From contig JBMYZL010000011.1 of assembly GCA_049610385.1 (NCBI GenBank), positions 26,560-90,559 on the forward strand: a stretch of 64,000 bases of DNA, written 5' to 3'. Positions 44,583-53,190 of the stretch are shown in pieces; the first letter of the stretch is position 1, and every line of letters starts with the position of its first letter. Both the position numbers and the translations under genes were made by a program. This DNA comes from JBMYZL01 sp049610385. GTDB taxonomy: Bacteria; Bacteroidota; Bacteroidia; Flavobacteriales_D; Sanyastnellaceae. The notes beneath the pieces are model-generated. The model was given only the letters and a program-made list of their open reading frames with translations, was not told the origin of the DNA and did no database searches.

Positions 44583-47084
44583 ATGCAAGCACATTTGATG
44601 AAATCAACACTTTTGGGCATGATGATAGGCCTATTCAAAGTGTCATCGGTTCTATCACAAACCGCATCACCCACAGACTTTTTGGGTCGTGAACTTGGTG
44701 CTGCTTTTACCCCGCATCACAGGTTGGTCGATTACTGCGAGCATGTCGCCAGCACTTCTGCATCAGCTGAATTGATTTCTTATGGAGTCACACCCGAAGG
44801 TCGACCCTTGCAGGTGCTGGTTTTCAGTTCTCCTGGCAACCTGAATCAGTTGGAGTCCCTGCGGCTTCGTCACCTCGACGCAAAATCGAACGAAGACCTC
44901 GGCGTCGTGTGGCTCAGTTACGATGTTCACGGCAATGAGGCCGTATGCACTGAGGCCGCCATTGAAGTCATCGGAAAGCTAGCAACAGGCGACGGTACGA
45001 GCTCAGCCTGGTTGGAAGATTTGATCGTGATTGTGGACCCTTGTTTGAATCCGGATGGTCACGAACGATACGTTCAATTTTTTCAGAGAGAAGCGAGTGC
45101 GCTGCCCAACAACGATCCCAGCAGCATCGAACATGATGAACCCTGGCCGGGCGGTCGCCTGAACCATTACCTTTTCGATTTGAATCGGGATTGGGCTTGG
45201 CTCACGCAAGATGAAAGCCAAATGCGATGGGACCTTTACCGTCAATGGATGCCCCACGTTCACGGAGATTACCATGAAATGGGATACAACAGTCCCTACT
45301 ATTTTCCGCCAGCAGTGGAGCCATACCACGAAGTCATCACAGATTGGCAAAGGGCATTTCAATGGGAAATCGGTCAAGCCACCGCATCCAACTTTGACGC
45401 TCGGGGGGAAACGTATTACACCGATGAAGACTTCGACCTCTTTTACCCCAGCTATGGCGACACTTACCCCATGTACCATGGTGCCATCGGGATGACATAT
45501 GAACAGGGAGGCAGTGGCGGTGCAGGCCTCGCTGTTGAGCGCGAAGATGGAAGCACGCTGACCTTGGCGCAACGCATCGAAAATCATGTGGAAAGCAGTT
45601 GGGTGCTTCTGGAGACTGCATTTCGACTGCGTGAACAGTTGGTGACTGAATTTCGAGATTGGCAACGCATGAATTTGGCGGGTGAAGGCCTGAATTATGC
45701 AGGGTATTTGATTCCCAAACAAAATCAATCCGATTTGATCCAAGAACTCGTCGGTTTTTTGCAAACACATGAGTTGGATTTGAAGCGCGTGTCGAGTCAC
45801 CAAAGCAGAACCATCATCGGGCGCAATTATGCCTCAGGTCGCAATCAAGCTGTGACGCCTGAAACAGGTGACCTCTGGATTCCAGCCCAAGGTGAACACG
45901 CCCGATTTTTATCTGTCTTGATGGACCCGACCCCTGTTTTGTCAGACTCCTTGACCTATGACATCACAGCTTGGGCCTTGCCATATGCCTACGGGCTGGA
46001 GGCATTTGCTTGCCCTGATGCTCCGATGAATCTGAGCAGTTGGTCCGTTGAAAAGCCCCCCCACCTACCCATTGCAGGTGAGGCCTATGGATGGATGTTC
46101 CCGGTGCAAGGGACTGCAATGGGGAAGTTGCTTGCAAAAGCATTCAATCTGGGACTGAGTCCACGGGTGTGCGACATGGATTTGTCCTGGGGGCCAGACC
46201 TGAATGCCCCGAAAGGAACGCCCATGTTCATCGCGGCTGACCATGCGGAGCTCGAGGACTGGTTGGATCGTCTGAAAGAATTGGCTGAATCCACCGGGAT
46301 AGCCGCCCGTGAAATGCCCGGAGGAATGACCTCAGCGGGTCCGGATTTGGGATCCGCCCAAATCCAAAAACTTCGCGCTCCTCGCATTGCCTGCGCTACG
46401 GGATCACCAGTATCCGCAACGGCCGTGGGTTCCATTTGGTGGCACATCGAACAAAACCTCGAATACCCCCTGACGCGGTTGTCATTCACAGATTTGACCG
46501 TGGAACAGCTGGAATCCTTTGATGTCTTCATTTTACCAAGTGGTTGGTATGGTGCTGAAAGTGGCCCCATGGAGGCCATCCAACAATATGCAGCGGAAGG
46601 TGGCTGGGTCGTTGCGATTTCAGGTGCTTTTTCATCCATGTTGACCACCCTCAATCGTTCGGATGCCATTTCACCTGAATCCCCTGACGATGCGTTTGTC
46701 TCGTATGAAGACCAACGCCGAAATAGAGCCAGCGGCAGAATCGAAGGGGCTGTTTTCCTGACTCAAAATGACCCCTCCAACCCTCTTCTCTGGGCCACTC
46801 CGGGTCCCCTTTATAGCCTTCAAAACAGCAGTCGCAGACAAAGTGCAGACTTGTCCGGAGGTCAACAAGCCGTTTGGATTCCAGCGGGCACTGAACCAAA
46901 TGCAGGTTTTGCCGGAGCTCGATTGACCCCTGTACCAGAGGACATGTGGGTTGCTGGTTCCCTGCGGATTTCTCAAGGTGGATTGGCTGGATTCGCAGAT
47001 GACCCATTGTTTCGAGGTTTTTGGACTTCTGGCCAATCCTTATTCAATCAAGCCATCTTTGTGGCACCAGCCTTTATGAAATGA
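44583..47084 (+). CDS. M14 family zinc carboxypeptidase
   Basis: 833 residues (or 828 from ATG 44598). Signal peptide, then M14 domain with zinc ligands HxxE in LSYDVHGNEAVCTEAAI, LIVIVDPCLNPDGHERY, a later His in HGDYHEMG, and the catalytic Glu in MTYEQGGSGGAGLAV. The C-terminal 400 residues include a GATase-like fold (FDVFILPSGWYG..IQQYAAEGGWVVAISG). Exported or periplasmic peptide hydrolysis. Stop overlaps the following GT2 gene by 4 bp. Confidence 0.87.
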   Translation: MQAHLMKSTLLGMMIGLFKVSSVLSQTASPTDFLGRELGAAFTPHHRLVDYCEHVASTSASAELISYGVTPEGRPLQVLVFSSPGNLNQLESLRLRHLDAKSNEDLGVVWLSYDVHGNEAVCTEAAIEVIGKLATGDGTSSAWLEDLIVIVDPCLNPDGHERYVQFFQREASALPNNDPSSIEHDEPWPGGRLNHYLFDLNRDWAWLTQDESQMRWDLYRQWMPHVHGDYHEMGYNSPYYFPPAVEPYHEVITDWQRAFQWEIGQATASNFDARGETYYTDEDFDLFYPSYGDTYPMYHGAIGMTYEQGGSGGAGLAVEREDGSTLTLAQRIENHVESSWVLLETAFRLREQLVTEFRDWQRMNLAGEGLNYAGYLIPKQNQSDLIQELVGFLQTHELDLKRVSSHQSRTIIGRNYASGRNQAVTPETGDLWIPAQGEHARFLSVLMDPTPVLSDSLTYDITAWALPYAYGLEAFACPDAPMNLSSWSVEKPPHLPIAGEAYGWMFPVQGTAMGKLLAKAFNLGLSPRVCDMDLSWGPDLNAPKGTPMFIAADHAELEDWLDRLKELAESTGIAAREMPGGMTSAGPDLGSAQIQKLRAPRIACATGSPVSATAVGSIWWHIEQNLEYPLTRLSFTDLTVEQLESFDVFILPSGWYGAESGPMEAIQQYAAEGGWVVAISGAFSSMLTTLNRSDAISPESPDDAFVSYEDQRRNRASGRIEGAVFLTQNDPSNPLLWATPGPLYSLQNSSRRQSADLSGGQQAVWIPAGTEPNAGFAGARLTPVPEDMWVAGSLRISQGGLAGFADDPLFRGFWTSGQSLFNQAIFVAPAFMK

Positions 47085-48100
47085 CACCACCCGTCACGGT
47101 CATTATTCCATGCAAAGACGTCGAGGCGTATATCACTCGATCGCTGGACAGTTTGCTGTCAGTCTATGCGGATATTGACAAAATCATATGTGTCGACAAC
47201 AAGTCTACAGATGGGACTGTCGATACCATCGAAAAGTGGAAAACTGAACATCCCGATTGCACACTCGAACTGCTTTCCGAGAAGACACCAAAGGCCATGG
47301 CTGTCCGATTCAAAGGACTCGAGCTCGTGAACACACCCTTGGTTCACTTTTTGGATGCAGACGACGAAATTTCTCCCGATGGTTGGCATGGACAACTCGA
47401 GGCGTACAGAAAATTAGACACCGCGAAACAATCCCAGACCATTTGGGTTTCGGGCATCATTTGGCATGGCTTGGATGGTCGGCGCATCAAGGATCCTGCA
47501 TATGAAGGCGACCCCAGAATCGGCCTGATGCGAGGCGAAAAAGGAATGACCTCTTCGATGGTTTGGCCGATTGAGGTCTTGAAATTGGCTGAACAGAGGA
47601 TCAAAAAACGCTGGTGGATTTATGCCCAAGGGTCTGATGAATACCGTTTGTTGTTTGAATGCCTAAAACATGGCGCTGACATTCAAGTTTATGCGCCCGA
47701 AGGGGCCATTTGCTACGACCGTGCCTCTGGTCGAATCAACCAAACGAGCCATGTTTTCGTCAAGGCGGCCCACAGCCTGTTGCGGGCCGACATGCATGAG
47801 ACGTTTCGAGATGAAATGGAGCGAGAAAAAGACCGGCGAGCTTGCGACCAAGCCTTGTTGATCAGTTTGATGCATTTGTCCAAACACGCCATGTACCTTG
47901 CTTCAGCGCTCTACCGCAAGCACATTCCAGGTTTCATTCCACGGGCGGATCGAGCCGTCCCACTGGCCTATGTCTTGCTGATGAGGTTGTTTGGCTTTGA
48001 GATCGCAAACAAAGTGACCTGGATAATCGTCGATTTGCCCCCCTGGCTGCGCGCACCGACCCGAATATTCAGTTATCCTGCAAAAAAGCGGCGTCCTTGA
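47081..48100 (+). CDS. Family 2 glycosyltransferase
   Basis: 339 residues. GT-A motifs: VTVIIPCKDVEAYITRSLDSLL at the N-terminus, ICVDNKSTDGTVDTIEKW, and the metal-binding LVHFLDADDEISPDGW near 90-105. The C-terminal region has hydrophobic helices near 290-330. Transfers a sugar to an unknown acceptor. Coupled by ATGA to the M14 peptidase gene. Confidence 0.85.
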   Translation: MTPPVTVIIPCKDVEAYITRSLDSLLSVYADIDKIICVDNKSTDGTVDTIEKWKTEHPDCTLELLSEKTPKAMAVRFKGLELVNTPLVHFLDADDEISPDGWHGQLEAYRKLDTAKQSQTIWVSGIIWHGLDGRRIKDPAYEGDPRIGLMRGEKGMTSSMVWPIEVLKLAEQRIKKRWWIYAQGSDEYRLLFECLKHGADIQVYAPEGAICYDRASGRINQTSHVFVKAAHSLLRADMHETFRDEMEREKDRRACDQALLISLMHLSKHAMYLASALYRKHIPGFIPRADRAVPLAYVLLMRLFGFEIANKVTWIIVDLPPWLRAPTRIFSYPAKKRRP

Positions 48101-48126
48101 CGAGATAGACGGGATCAGAACGGTGA

Positions 48127-49245
48127 TCAAGGACCAAACATTGGGGCATACATCGCCGGCCAATTCACCATCATATCGCGAATGTCATTTCGCGTGGCCA
48201 AAGGTTCCAGCCATTGAGCCCGAGGGCCTTCGGACAAAACTGCCGAGATCAATGAATCATCCACGACCAGGTGGAACGTGAAAATCTCCCCGCCTGCAGC
48301 CGTCTCTGTGCGGATCTCTTGACTGCTGTGCCAAGGACGCCTCATCAATTCACGAGCTCGATCATTCGCAAACCATATGCGCACCTCTTCCGCCTCGGGG
48401 TTCCAAACATTTTCATCAGCCCATTCTCCTGGACGAATCGAAAACCTACGTCGGCACCAATCGGACCAAATTCGCCCTCGGTCCTTGTCTCTTGATTTGG
48501 GAACCTCAGTGAGTGACTCAATGGATGCGATCTGGGTCCAATCCAACACCCGCATCCACCATTCAACGGCACCATCTGCGTTCAATCGATTTTCCACACC
48601 ACAAACGAATTCCCCATGGCTTCCAAAATGAAAATGTTCCGGTAAAAAAGACAACAAACTCTTGTCCTTCAAACGCAAGGCACACCATTCTCCCAGCTTC
48701 AGACCATGCAGTATCCGTTGGAGCTCCGGTTGGGCAGGAAATCGATTTGCCGTCCCCACAGACCAACCATGTGCCTCCTTTTGGTTTCTGCGGGAAGCCT
48801 GCTGGGCATCATCCAAATGAAAATGGTGACGCAGCATCTCCAATGCCCAAGGGAGCCATGCCTTGTCCTGATTCCCTGTAAAACGCGAACAAATCTCAAG
48901 GGCGCCCGTCAATGTTGATGCTTCAGACCCCGTCAGACCAGCAGCTCGAATCGTCATGCCATCTTGCGCGTAACTATACCAAACACGCTTTTTCTCATGG
49001 TAACGGACGATCTTCACGCCAAACAAACGCTGCATATCCTGAATGTCCTTTTCTAAGGTCCGCATGGCGATGGGCTTTGTTCCGGGGATGGCTTCCCGAA
49101 GTCGTTGATTGACCAAATTCAACAAATCGGACTTGAAATGGCGCGGCAAGGGTTCGGACGGATTTCGACCAGGTGGTCGGGTAAAGCACTCATCCAAAAC
49201 AGCATACCTCAGAGTCGTCAATCGACGAGCGGAAGAAACAGACAT
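48127..49245 (-). CDS. WYL-domain transcriptional regulator
   Basis: 372 residues. N-terminal winged HTH-like segment RRLTTLRYAVLDECF ... PIAMRTLEKDIQDMQRLFGVKI, followed by a WYL-type ligand-sensing core (WCALRLKDKSLLSFLPEHFHF) and a WCX-like C-terminus (VRIWFANDRARELMRRPWHSSQE). Such regulators often control stress or defence genes, but nothing defence-related is next to it. A 21-bp inverted repeat lies just upstream of its ATG and may be its own operator. Confidence 0.8.
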   Translation of the reverse strand: MSVSSARRLTTLRYAVLDECFTRPPGRNPSEPLPRHFKSDLLNLVNQRLREAIPGTKPIAMRTLEKDIQDMQRLFGVKIVRYHEKKRVWYSYAQDGMTIRAAGLTGSEASTLTGALEICSRFTGNQDKAWLPWALEMLRHHFHLDDAQQASRRNQKEAHGWSVGTANRFPAQPELQRILHGLKLGEWCALRLKDKSLLSFLPEHFHFGSHGEFVCGVENRLNADGAVEWWMRVLDWTQIASIESLTEVPKSRDKDRGRIWSDWCRRRFSIRPGEWADENVWNPEAEEVRIWFANDRARELMRRPWHSSQEIRTETAAGGEIFTFHLVVDDSLISAVLSEGPRAQWLEPLATRNDIRDMMVNWPAMYAPMFGP

Positions 49246-49253
49246 TTAATATA

Positions 49254-49274
49254 ATTCGCAATTGTTATGCGAAT
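49254..49274. promoter_or_regulatory. Candidate operator, inverted repeat
   Basis: ATTCGCA - 7 nt - TGCGAAT, a perfect 7-bp dyad, 9-29 nt before the WYL regulator ATG and embedded in an AT-rich stretch with a TATATTCG -7-like box on the minus strand overlapping one arm. Fits autorepression by a dimeric HTH protein. Confidence 0.5.
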
Positions 49275-49288
49275 ATATATAAAGCCAT

Positions 49289-50797
49289 TCAACGGCCCGA
49301 ACGTGCCATGAAATTTTCACATGGTGCCGCCTTTCGACGTGAGGTTTCATTTTTGAGTTCTTGGGCATCTTTTGGAGACCGCTTTTTTCGCCCAAATGTC
49401 AAATTGAATCCCGTCTGAATCGATATCACATCTGCACGATTTGGCAGTTTAACCGTCTCATCTCCCCATTCCAATGCCGTCCATGGTGATAGCAGGACAT
49501 TGTCCACTGCCAAATGCCATTGGAAAATTCCCAAATTCAACGACAGGGCCGCTCCCACTGCGCCATAGCCTTTCCCAAACTGATTCCAAACGACATTCAG
49601 TGCTCCCCTCTGGCTCCAAGCATGGACCAACCCGACACTGACCATCCAATCGGCAATCGATTTCTCCACCATCCGCCCCATATACATGCCATGTACTCGG
49701 GTTGTCGCCTTGTCCGTTTCACGAACGGCAAAGGACCCTTCGCCGATCAAGCGAACCGGCAAAACCGTTGCAAAAGGAGATTCACCGGCATTCGGAATAA
49801 ATAGCGAATCCAAAACATCAACCTCTGCTTCCAACCAGTTGGATAGCGAATCACCTTCAAACAACGCCAAATCATCTTCTCCTTGAATGGTCGGTCCAGC
49901 ATATGAATAGTTTGAAGCATCGAGGGTATAATCTTGTAAATCCTCTACCCACTCGATTCGACCTGCATCCAAAATGTGAGCTCCTGCCTGAATGCGATCT
50001 GTGATGGCCCATTGAAATCCGAAATCCATGGACCAACCCCGGTTGTCACGATACAGCAAATAATTCTCCAAATCATTCGACATATCCTGAATGGTATTCA
50101 ACCCGGATGAACGAAAAGCCCCAGAAGCAGACAGTCCATAAGCATAGGTGGTGGGGTCCGTGTGCCAATTGGCCTCAAATTGGGTCAGCTCAGCGCATTC
50201 CATTCCATACAGATAATTCAAACGTACACCCGTATGGATGCGTTCTCCCCAGGCTCGATTCCATCCTGCACTGTACTCCCGGAAGTGAATCGCCCTCAAC
50301 GAGAGACCAGAGAAATCATGAAACGAACCTGGTGCATTGCCCATCATCGGCAAAGTCAACAAATCACCAGGAAGTTGCAAATCAAATTCAGCACGCTCCC
50401 GAATCCGAAAGGACCAGATGCTCTCCCCCAACTCTCCTCCAGAAAATCCCAGCGAGGCCAATTCAATAGATTGAGAAACCCCAACTTGATTGTTGTCAGA
50501 GAGCAATTGGTCGAGCAACCGTTCTAAATGAACAACGGTTCCGCCCGCTGGTCCAGGTGAAAACAAACCTTCCGGATGTAAAAGCGTATTGTCCAATCGG
50601 AGCGCAACAGCAGAAAGCCCTGTCATGCCAAGCCAACCTTTCAACTGGGGTCGGCTCCCTGGAAACAAGTCAGTATGTTGGGGAACCCCTGTCAAGCGAG
50701 ATGTCGATGTGATGTATTGAGCTTGAACAGATGCCAAACCCAAGACCATGCCCAACATGGCCATCGCCGCACCGCAAAATCCTTTCACTTTATTCAT
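49289..50797 (-). CDS. DUF5723 family outer membrane protein
   Basis: 502 residues. Signal peptide ending GLASVQAQ, then the DUF5723 pattern: HTDLFPGSRPQLKGWLGMTGLSAVALRLDN... and barrel strands with alternating hydrophobic residues; a later DFGFQWAITDRIQAGAHILDAGRIEW block. Basic C-terminal tail RRKAAPCENFMARSGR. Function unknown; probably an outer-membrane barrel. Start overlaps the upstream lipoprotein gene by 8 bp. Confidence 0.75.
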   Translation of the reverse strand: MNKVKGFCGAAMAMLGMVLGLASVQAQYITSTSRLTGVPQHTDLFPGSRPQLKGWLGMTGLSAVALRLDNTLLHPEGLFSPGPAGGTVVHLERLLDQLLSDNNQVGVSQSIELASLGFSGGELGESIWSFRIRERAEFDLQLPGDLLTLPMMGNAPGSFHDFSGLSLRAIHFREYSAGWNRAWGERIHTGVRLNYLYGMECAELTQFEANWHTDPTTYAYGLSASGAFRSSGLNTIQDMSNDLENYLLYRDNRGWSMDFGFQWAITDRIQAGAHILDAGRIEWVEDLQDYTLDASNYSYAGPTIQGEDDLALFEGDSLSNWLEAEVDVLDSLFIPNAGESPFATVLPVRLIGEGSFAVRETDKATTRVHGMYMGRMVEKSIADWMVSVGLVHAWSQRGALNVVWNQFGKGYGAVGAALSLNLGIFQWHLAVDNVLLSPWTALEWGDETVKLPNRADVISIQTGFNLTFGRKKRSPKDAQELKNETSRRKAAPCENFMARSGR

Positions 50798-52343
50798 TGT
50801 AATCCACATTGAGAACCACCTTCAGCCCAAAAGACACCCCCAAATGGGCATCAGCTGAAATGAATACATTTTCCTCGGTTGCATTTGGCGTAGAGAGCAA
50901 GGCCGCCCAAGCCAATTGATCTGGTGCGGCTTCGGCCAACAAAGCCAGCTCCTCGCCTGTGATTACCCAATCTACCAACGATTGTGATTGAGCCGGCATC
51001 CACTCAAAGGCATCATCTTCTTGATACCATGCCATCAATTCATCGCCTTCAGCATCCAAAAATGTCAACTTTGGGCTCACACTCACCGGAAGTTCATTGT
51101 TCCAAAAAGCTCGAATAGCCAACGTATCCACATCTTCCCAGGAGAACCTGTCTTCAAATCGTTCTTCAAAAATATCCGTCCAGTCCACATCGACAGTATC
51201 TCGAAATCCATATTCATGCAACCAACCTTCTAGCGGAAGGACCAATCGTCCCGTCATCCGAATCAGTGCATCTTGTGTCAAAAAACCAGGGCTTTGTGCG
51301 GCCTCTACATGTCCCTCCAAACGCATGGATTCAGGTGACGATTCCAGGATGGTGGTCAACGTTGGAGACGTGCCCGAATTCTCAACGGTGTGTTCCCATT
51401 CCGCAGGAAGGCTATTCGGAAATCCCGTGGCACCAGAAATTTCAGGAATGTTCTGCAGATCATCACCCTCAATGGCAGATTCACCCATCGACGTCAAGAA
51501 ACTCGCACTGGTAACAACAGGTTCCAGAGACCATCCCGTTCCATTGATGGCCTCCAATTCCAAGCGTGGTTCTGCAACATGAACTACACCGGGATTCAAG
51601 GGGTCCAAGGCCTCAAAAGGCAATTCAAGCTCAAAGGAACCGAAGGTGAAATCATTCAGTGATCCCACAACCCATTCCACTTGATCGATCTCGAAATCCA
51701 GTTCCAATCCAATTTCTGTTCCTGCCTCAAACCCTTGGTCTGGTGAGTCCAAAGTCACGAGCAAATCAAGGCCCGGGGTGCCATTTTCCAGCCATGTGAT
51801 TCCATTGAGTGATTGCTGTTCTGCAGCAGCTCCAATGGCAAATGAATACGGACTGCCAAATTGGTTCCATTCTGCAAAAGACAGGATCACGAGTGCATCC
51901 ATCGGCAAATTATCACTGGGAACTATGCCCAAACTCCCCGAAGCGATTCGCAAGGAATCCAAAGCCAAGCCATCAGGCAAGAAAAGGGGCAATACCCAAG
52001 GAACTTCAATTTCGACACCCGGAGGTATGTCTGCCGGAATCGTGATGACGTCGTTGTACGATAAAGACTCGATTTGCAACAACGTGTTAGCCGAGGTATC
52101 CAGCACATCAAAAGGTTCATAAAGAGCGATTCCCTCTCCATCCACTTCCGCAGAAATACCGGCAGAATCCAGCCAAACAAGTGCATCTACTGCCGTCACC
52201 TCCGCTGAACCCAATGGAATGGAAAAAACAGGAGACGACTGCCCACTCACAAGAATGCCGTCGGAATCCAGGTTGTAGGTCTCCCGAATGCAACCCACCC
52301 ATCCCAAGCAAACTAGGGCCATCCATAACAATTGCTTCATCAT
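50790..52343 (-). CDS. Lipoprotein of unknown function
   Basis: 517 residues. Lipobox LGWVGC at about residue 18. The body is acidic and beta-rich with few Lys, and repeated 'LDSLRIASGSLGI', 'FSFGSFELELPFEAL'-like strands. No recognised domain. Operon partner of the DUF5723 barrel, suggesting a surface complex. Two adjacent ATG codons at 52343 and 52340. Confidence 0.65.
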   Translation of the reverse strand: MMKQLLWMALVCLGWVGCIRETYNLDSDGILVSGQSSPVFSIPLGSAEVTAVDALVWLDSAGISAEVDGEGIALYEPFDVLDTSANTLLQIESLSYNDVITIPADIPPGVEIEVPWVLPLFLPDGLALDSLRIASGSLGIVPSDNLPMDALVILSFAEWNQFGSPYSFAIGAAAEQQSLNGITWLENGTPGLDLLVTLDSPDQGFEAGTEIGLELDFEIDQVEWVVGSLNDFTFGSFELELPFEALDPLNPGVVHVAEPRLELEAINGTGWSLEPVVTSASFLTSMGESAIEGDDLQNIPEISGATGFPNSLPAEWEHTVENSGTSPTLTTILESSPESMRLEGHVEAAQSPGFLTQDALIRMTGRLVLPLEGWLHEYGFRDTVDVDWTDIFEERFEDRFSWEDVDTLAIRAFWNNELPVSVSPKLTFLDAEGDELMAWYQEDDAFEWMPAQSQSLVDWVITGEELALLAEAAPDQLAWAALLSTPNATEENVFISADAHLGVSFGLKVVLNVDYNE

Positions 52344-52360
52344 ATCATGAATACGAGAAA

Positions 52361-53107
52361 ATGGGGCAAAAGTTACCTTTTCAAGGCGTTCTCAAAGCAA
52401 CTGATTTAAACTTTTGGCGTCATTTTGCTGACCAGCACAGCAACCCAACTCCTTTGCGAAGTGCATTGCAATCCGTTTTTGTAATCTTTGGACAAACTGA
52501 TGCCATGTCCCCTTTCGATTTGTACAGTTTTGGATTCCAAAAATGCCTCACTTCTTGGCTGCCAGCCACAGCTGCAGTTGTGCTCGTGACCTTCTTGGAA
52601 GGCATAGCCGCAAGCAGTTTGGTGGGGTTTGCAGTTGTGGGCGCCCTGCAACTGGGCATCAGTCAATTCTTTTTGTTGTTGATTCGACGATCAACGAGCC
52701 CGAAAATGGACGTGTTGTTTGACGGATTTCAATCTTTCGACCGCTACATCCAATCACTCCTTGCATCTTTGCTCGTCGGATTCCTGATTATGGCTGGATG
52801 TTTTTTGTTGCTTGTTCCGGGCATCATCATCGGCACGGGACTGTCTTTGACCTTTTTGATCCTTGCTGATCATCCCAAAATTCAGGCAATCGAAGCGATG
52901 GAAATGAGTTGGGGTTTGGTTGTCAAACAGGGCAACTTTTGGAAAGTCTTGGGGTTTCAACTGCTCGCCATTCCTTTGCTCATGGTGGGTTTCATGATGT
53001 TTTTCATCGGCGTATTCTTTGTGATGCCCATTTATTATTCCGCGTTGGCTGCCCTGTATGATGATTTGATAGGGATTGACCCACTGCCCCCGAGTATTTC
53101 ATACTGA
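52361..53107 (+). CDS. Polytopic membrane protein, DUF975-like
   Basis: 248 residues with about six membrane segments. The segment LLLVPGIIIGTGLSLTFLILADHPKIQAIEAMEMSWGLVVKQGNFWKVL matches the DUF975-like core, in which a glycine/proline helix is followed by a reentrant 'SW.lvkgnfwk' amphipathic stretch. Function unknown. ATG 52361; upstream in-frame starts overlap the divergent lipoprotein gene. Confidence 0.65.
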   Translation: MGQKLPFQGVLKATDLNFWRHFADQHSNPTPLRSALQSVFVIFGQTDAMSPFDLYSFGFQKCLTSWLPATAAVVLVTFLEGIAASSLVGFAVVGALQLGISQFFLLLIRRSTSPKMDVLFDGFQSFDRYIQSLLASLLVGFLIMAGCFLLLVPGIIIGTGLSLTFLILADHPKIQAIEAMEMSWGLVVKQGNFWKVLGFQLLAIPLLMVGFMMFFIGVFFVMPIYYSALAALYDDLIGIDPLPPSISY

Positions 53108-53190
53108 ATGTTGAAATCCAAGTGCGTCGAGCCGACTGATCCTTCACAACCTCGGCCAAACCCAAAAAAAGATTCACCGAAGCGGGAGTT

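Noticed and set aside
48093..48134. Inverted repeat GTCCTTGA / TCAAGGAC between the GT2 and WYL genes
   Set aside because: Both arms lie at or in coding ends and the loop is 26 nt with no T run; too weak to call a terminator.
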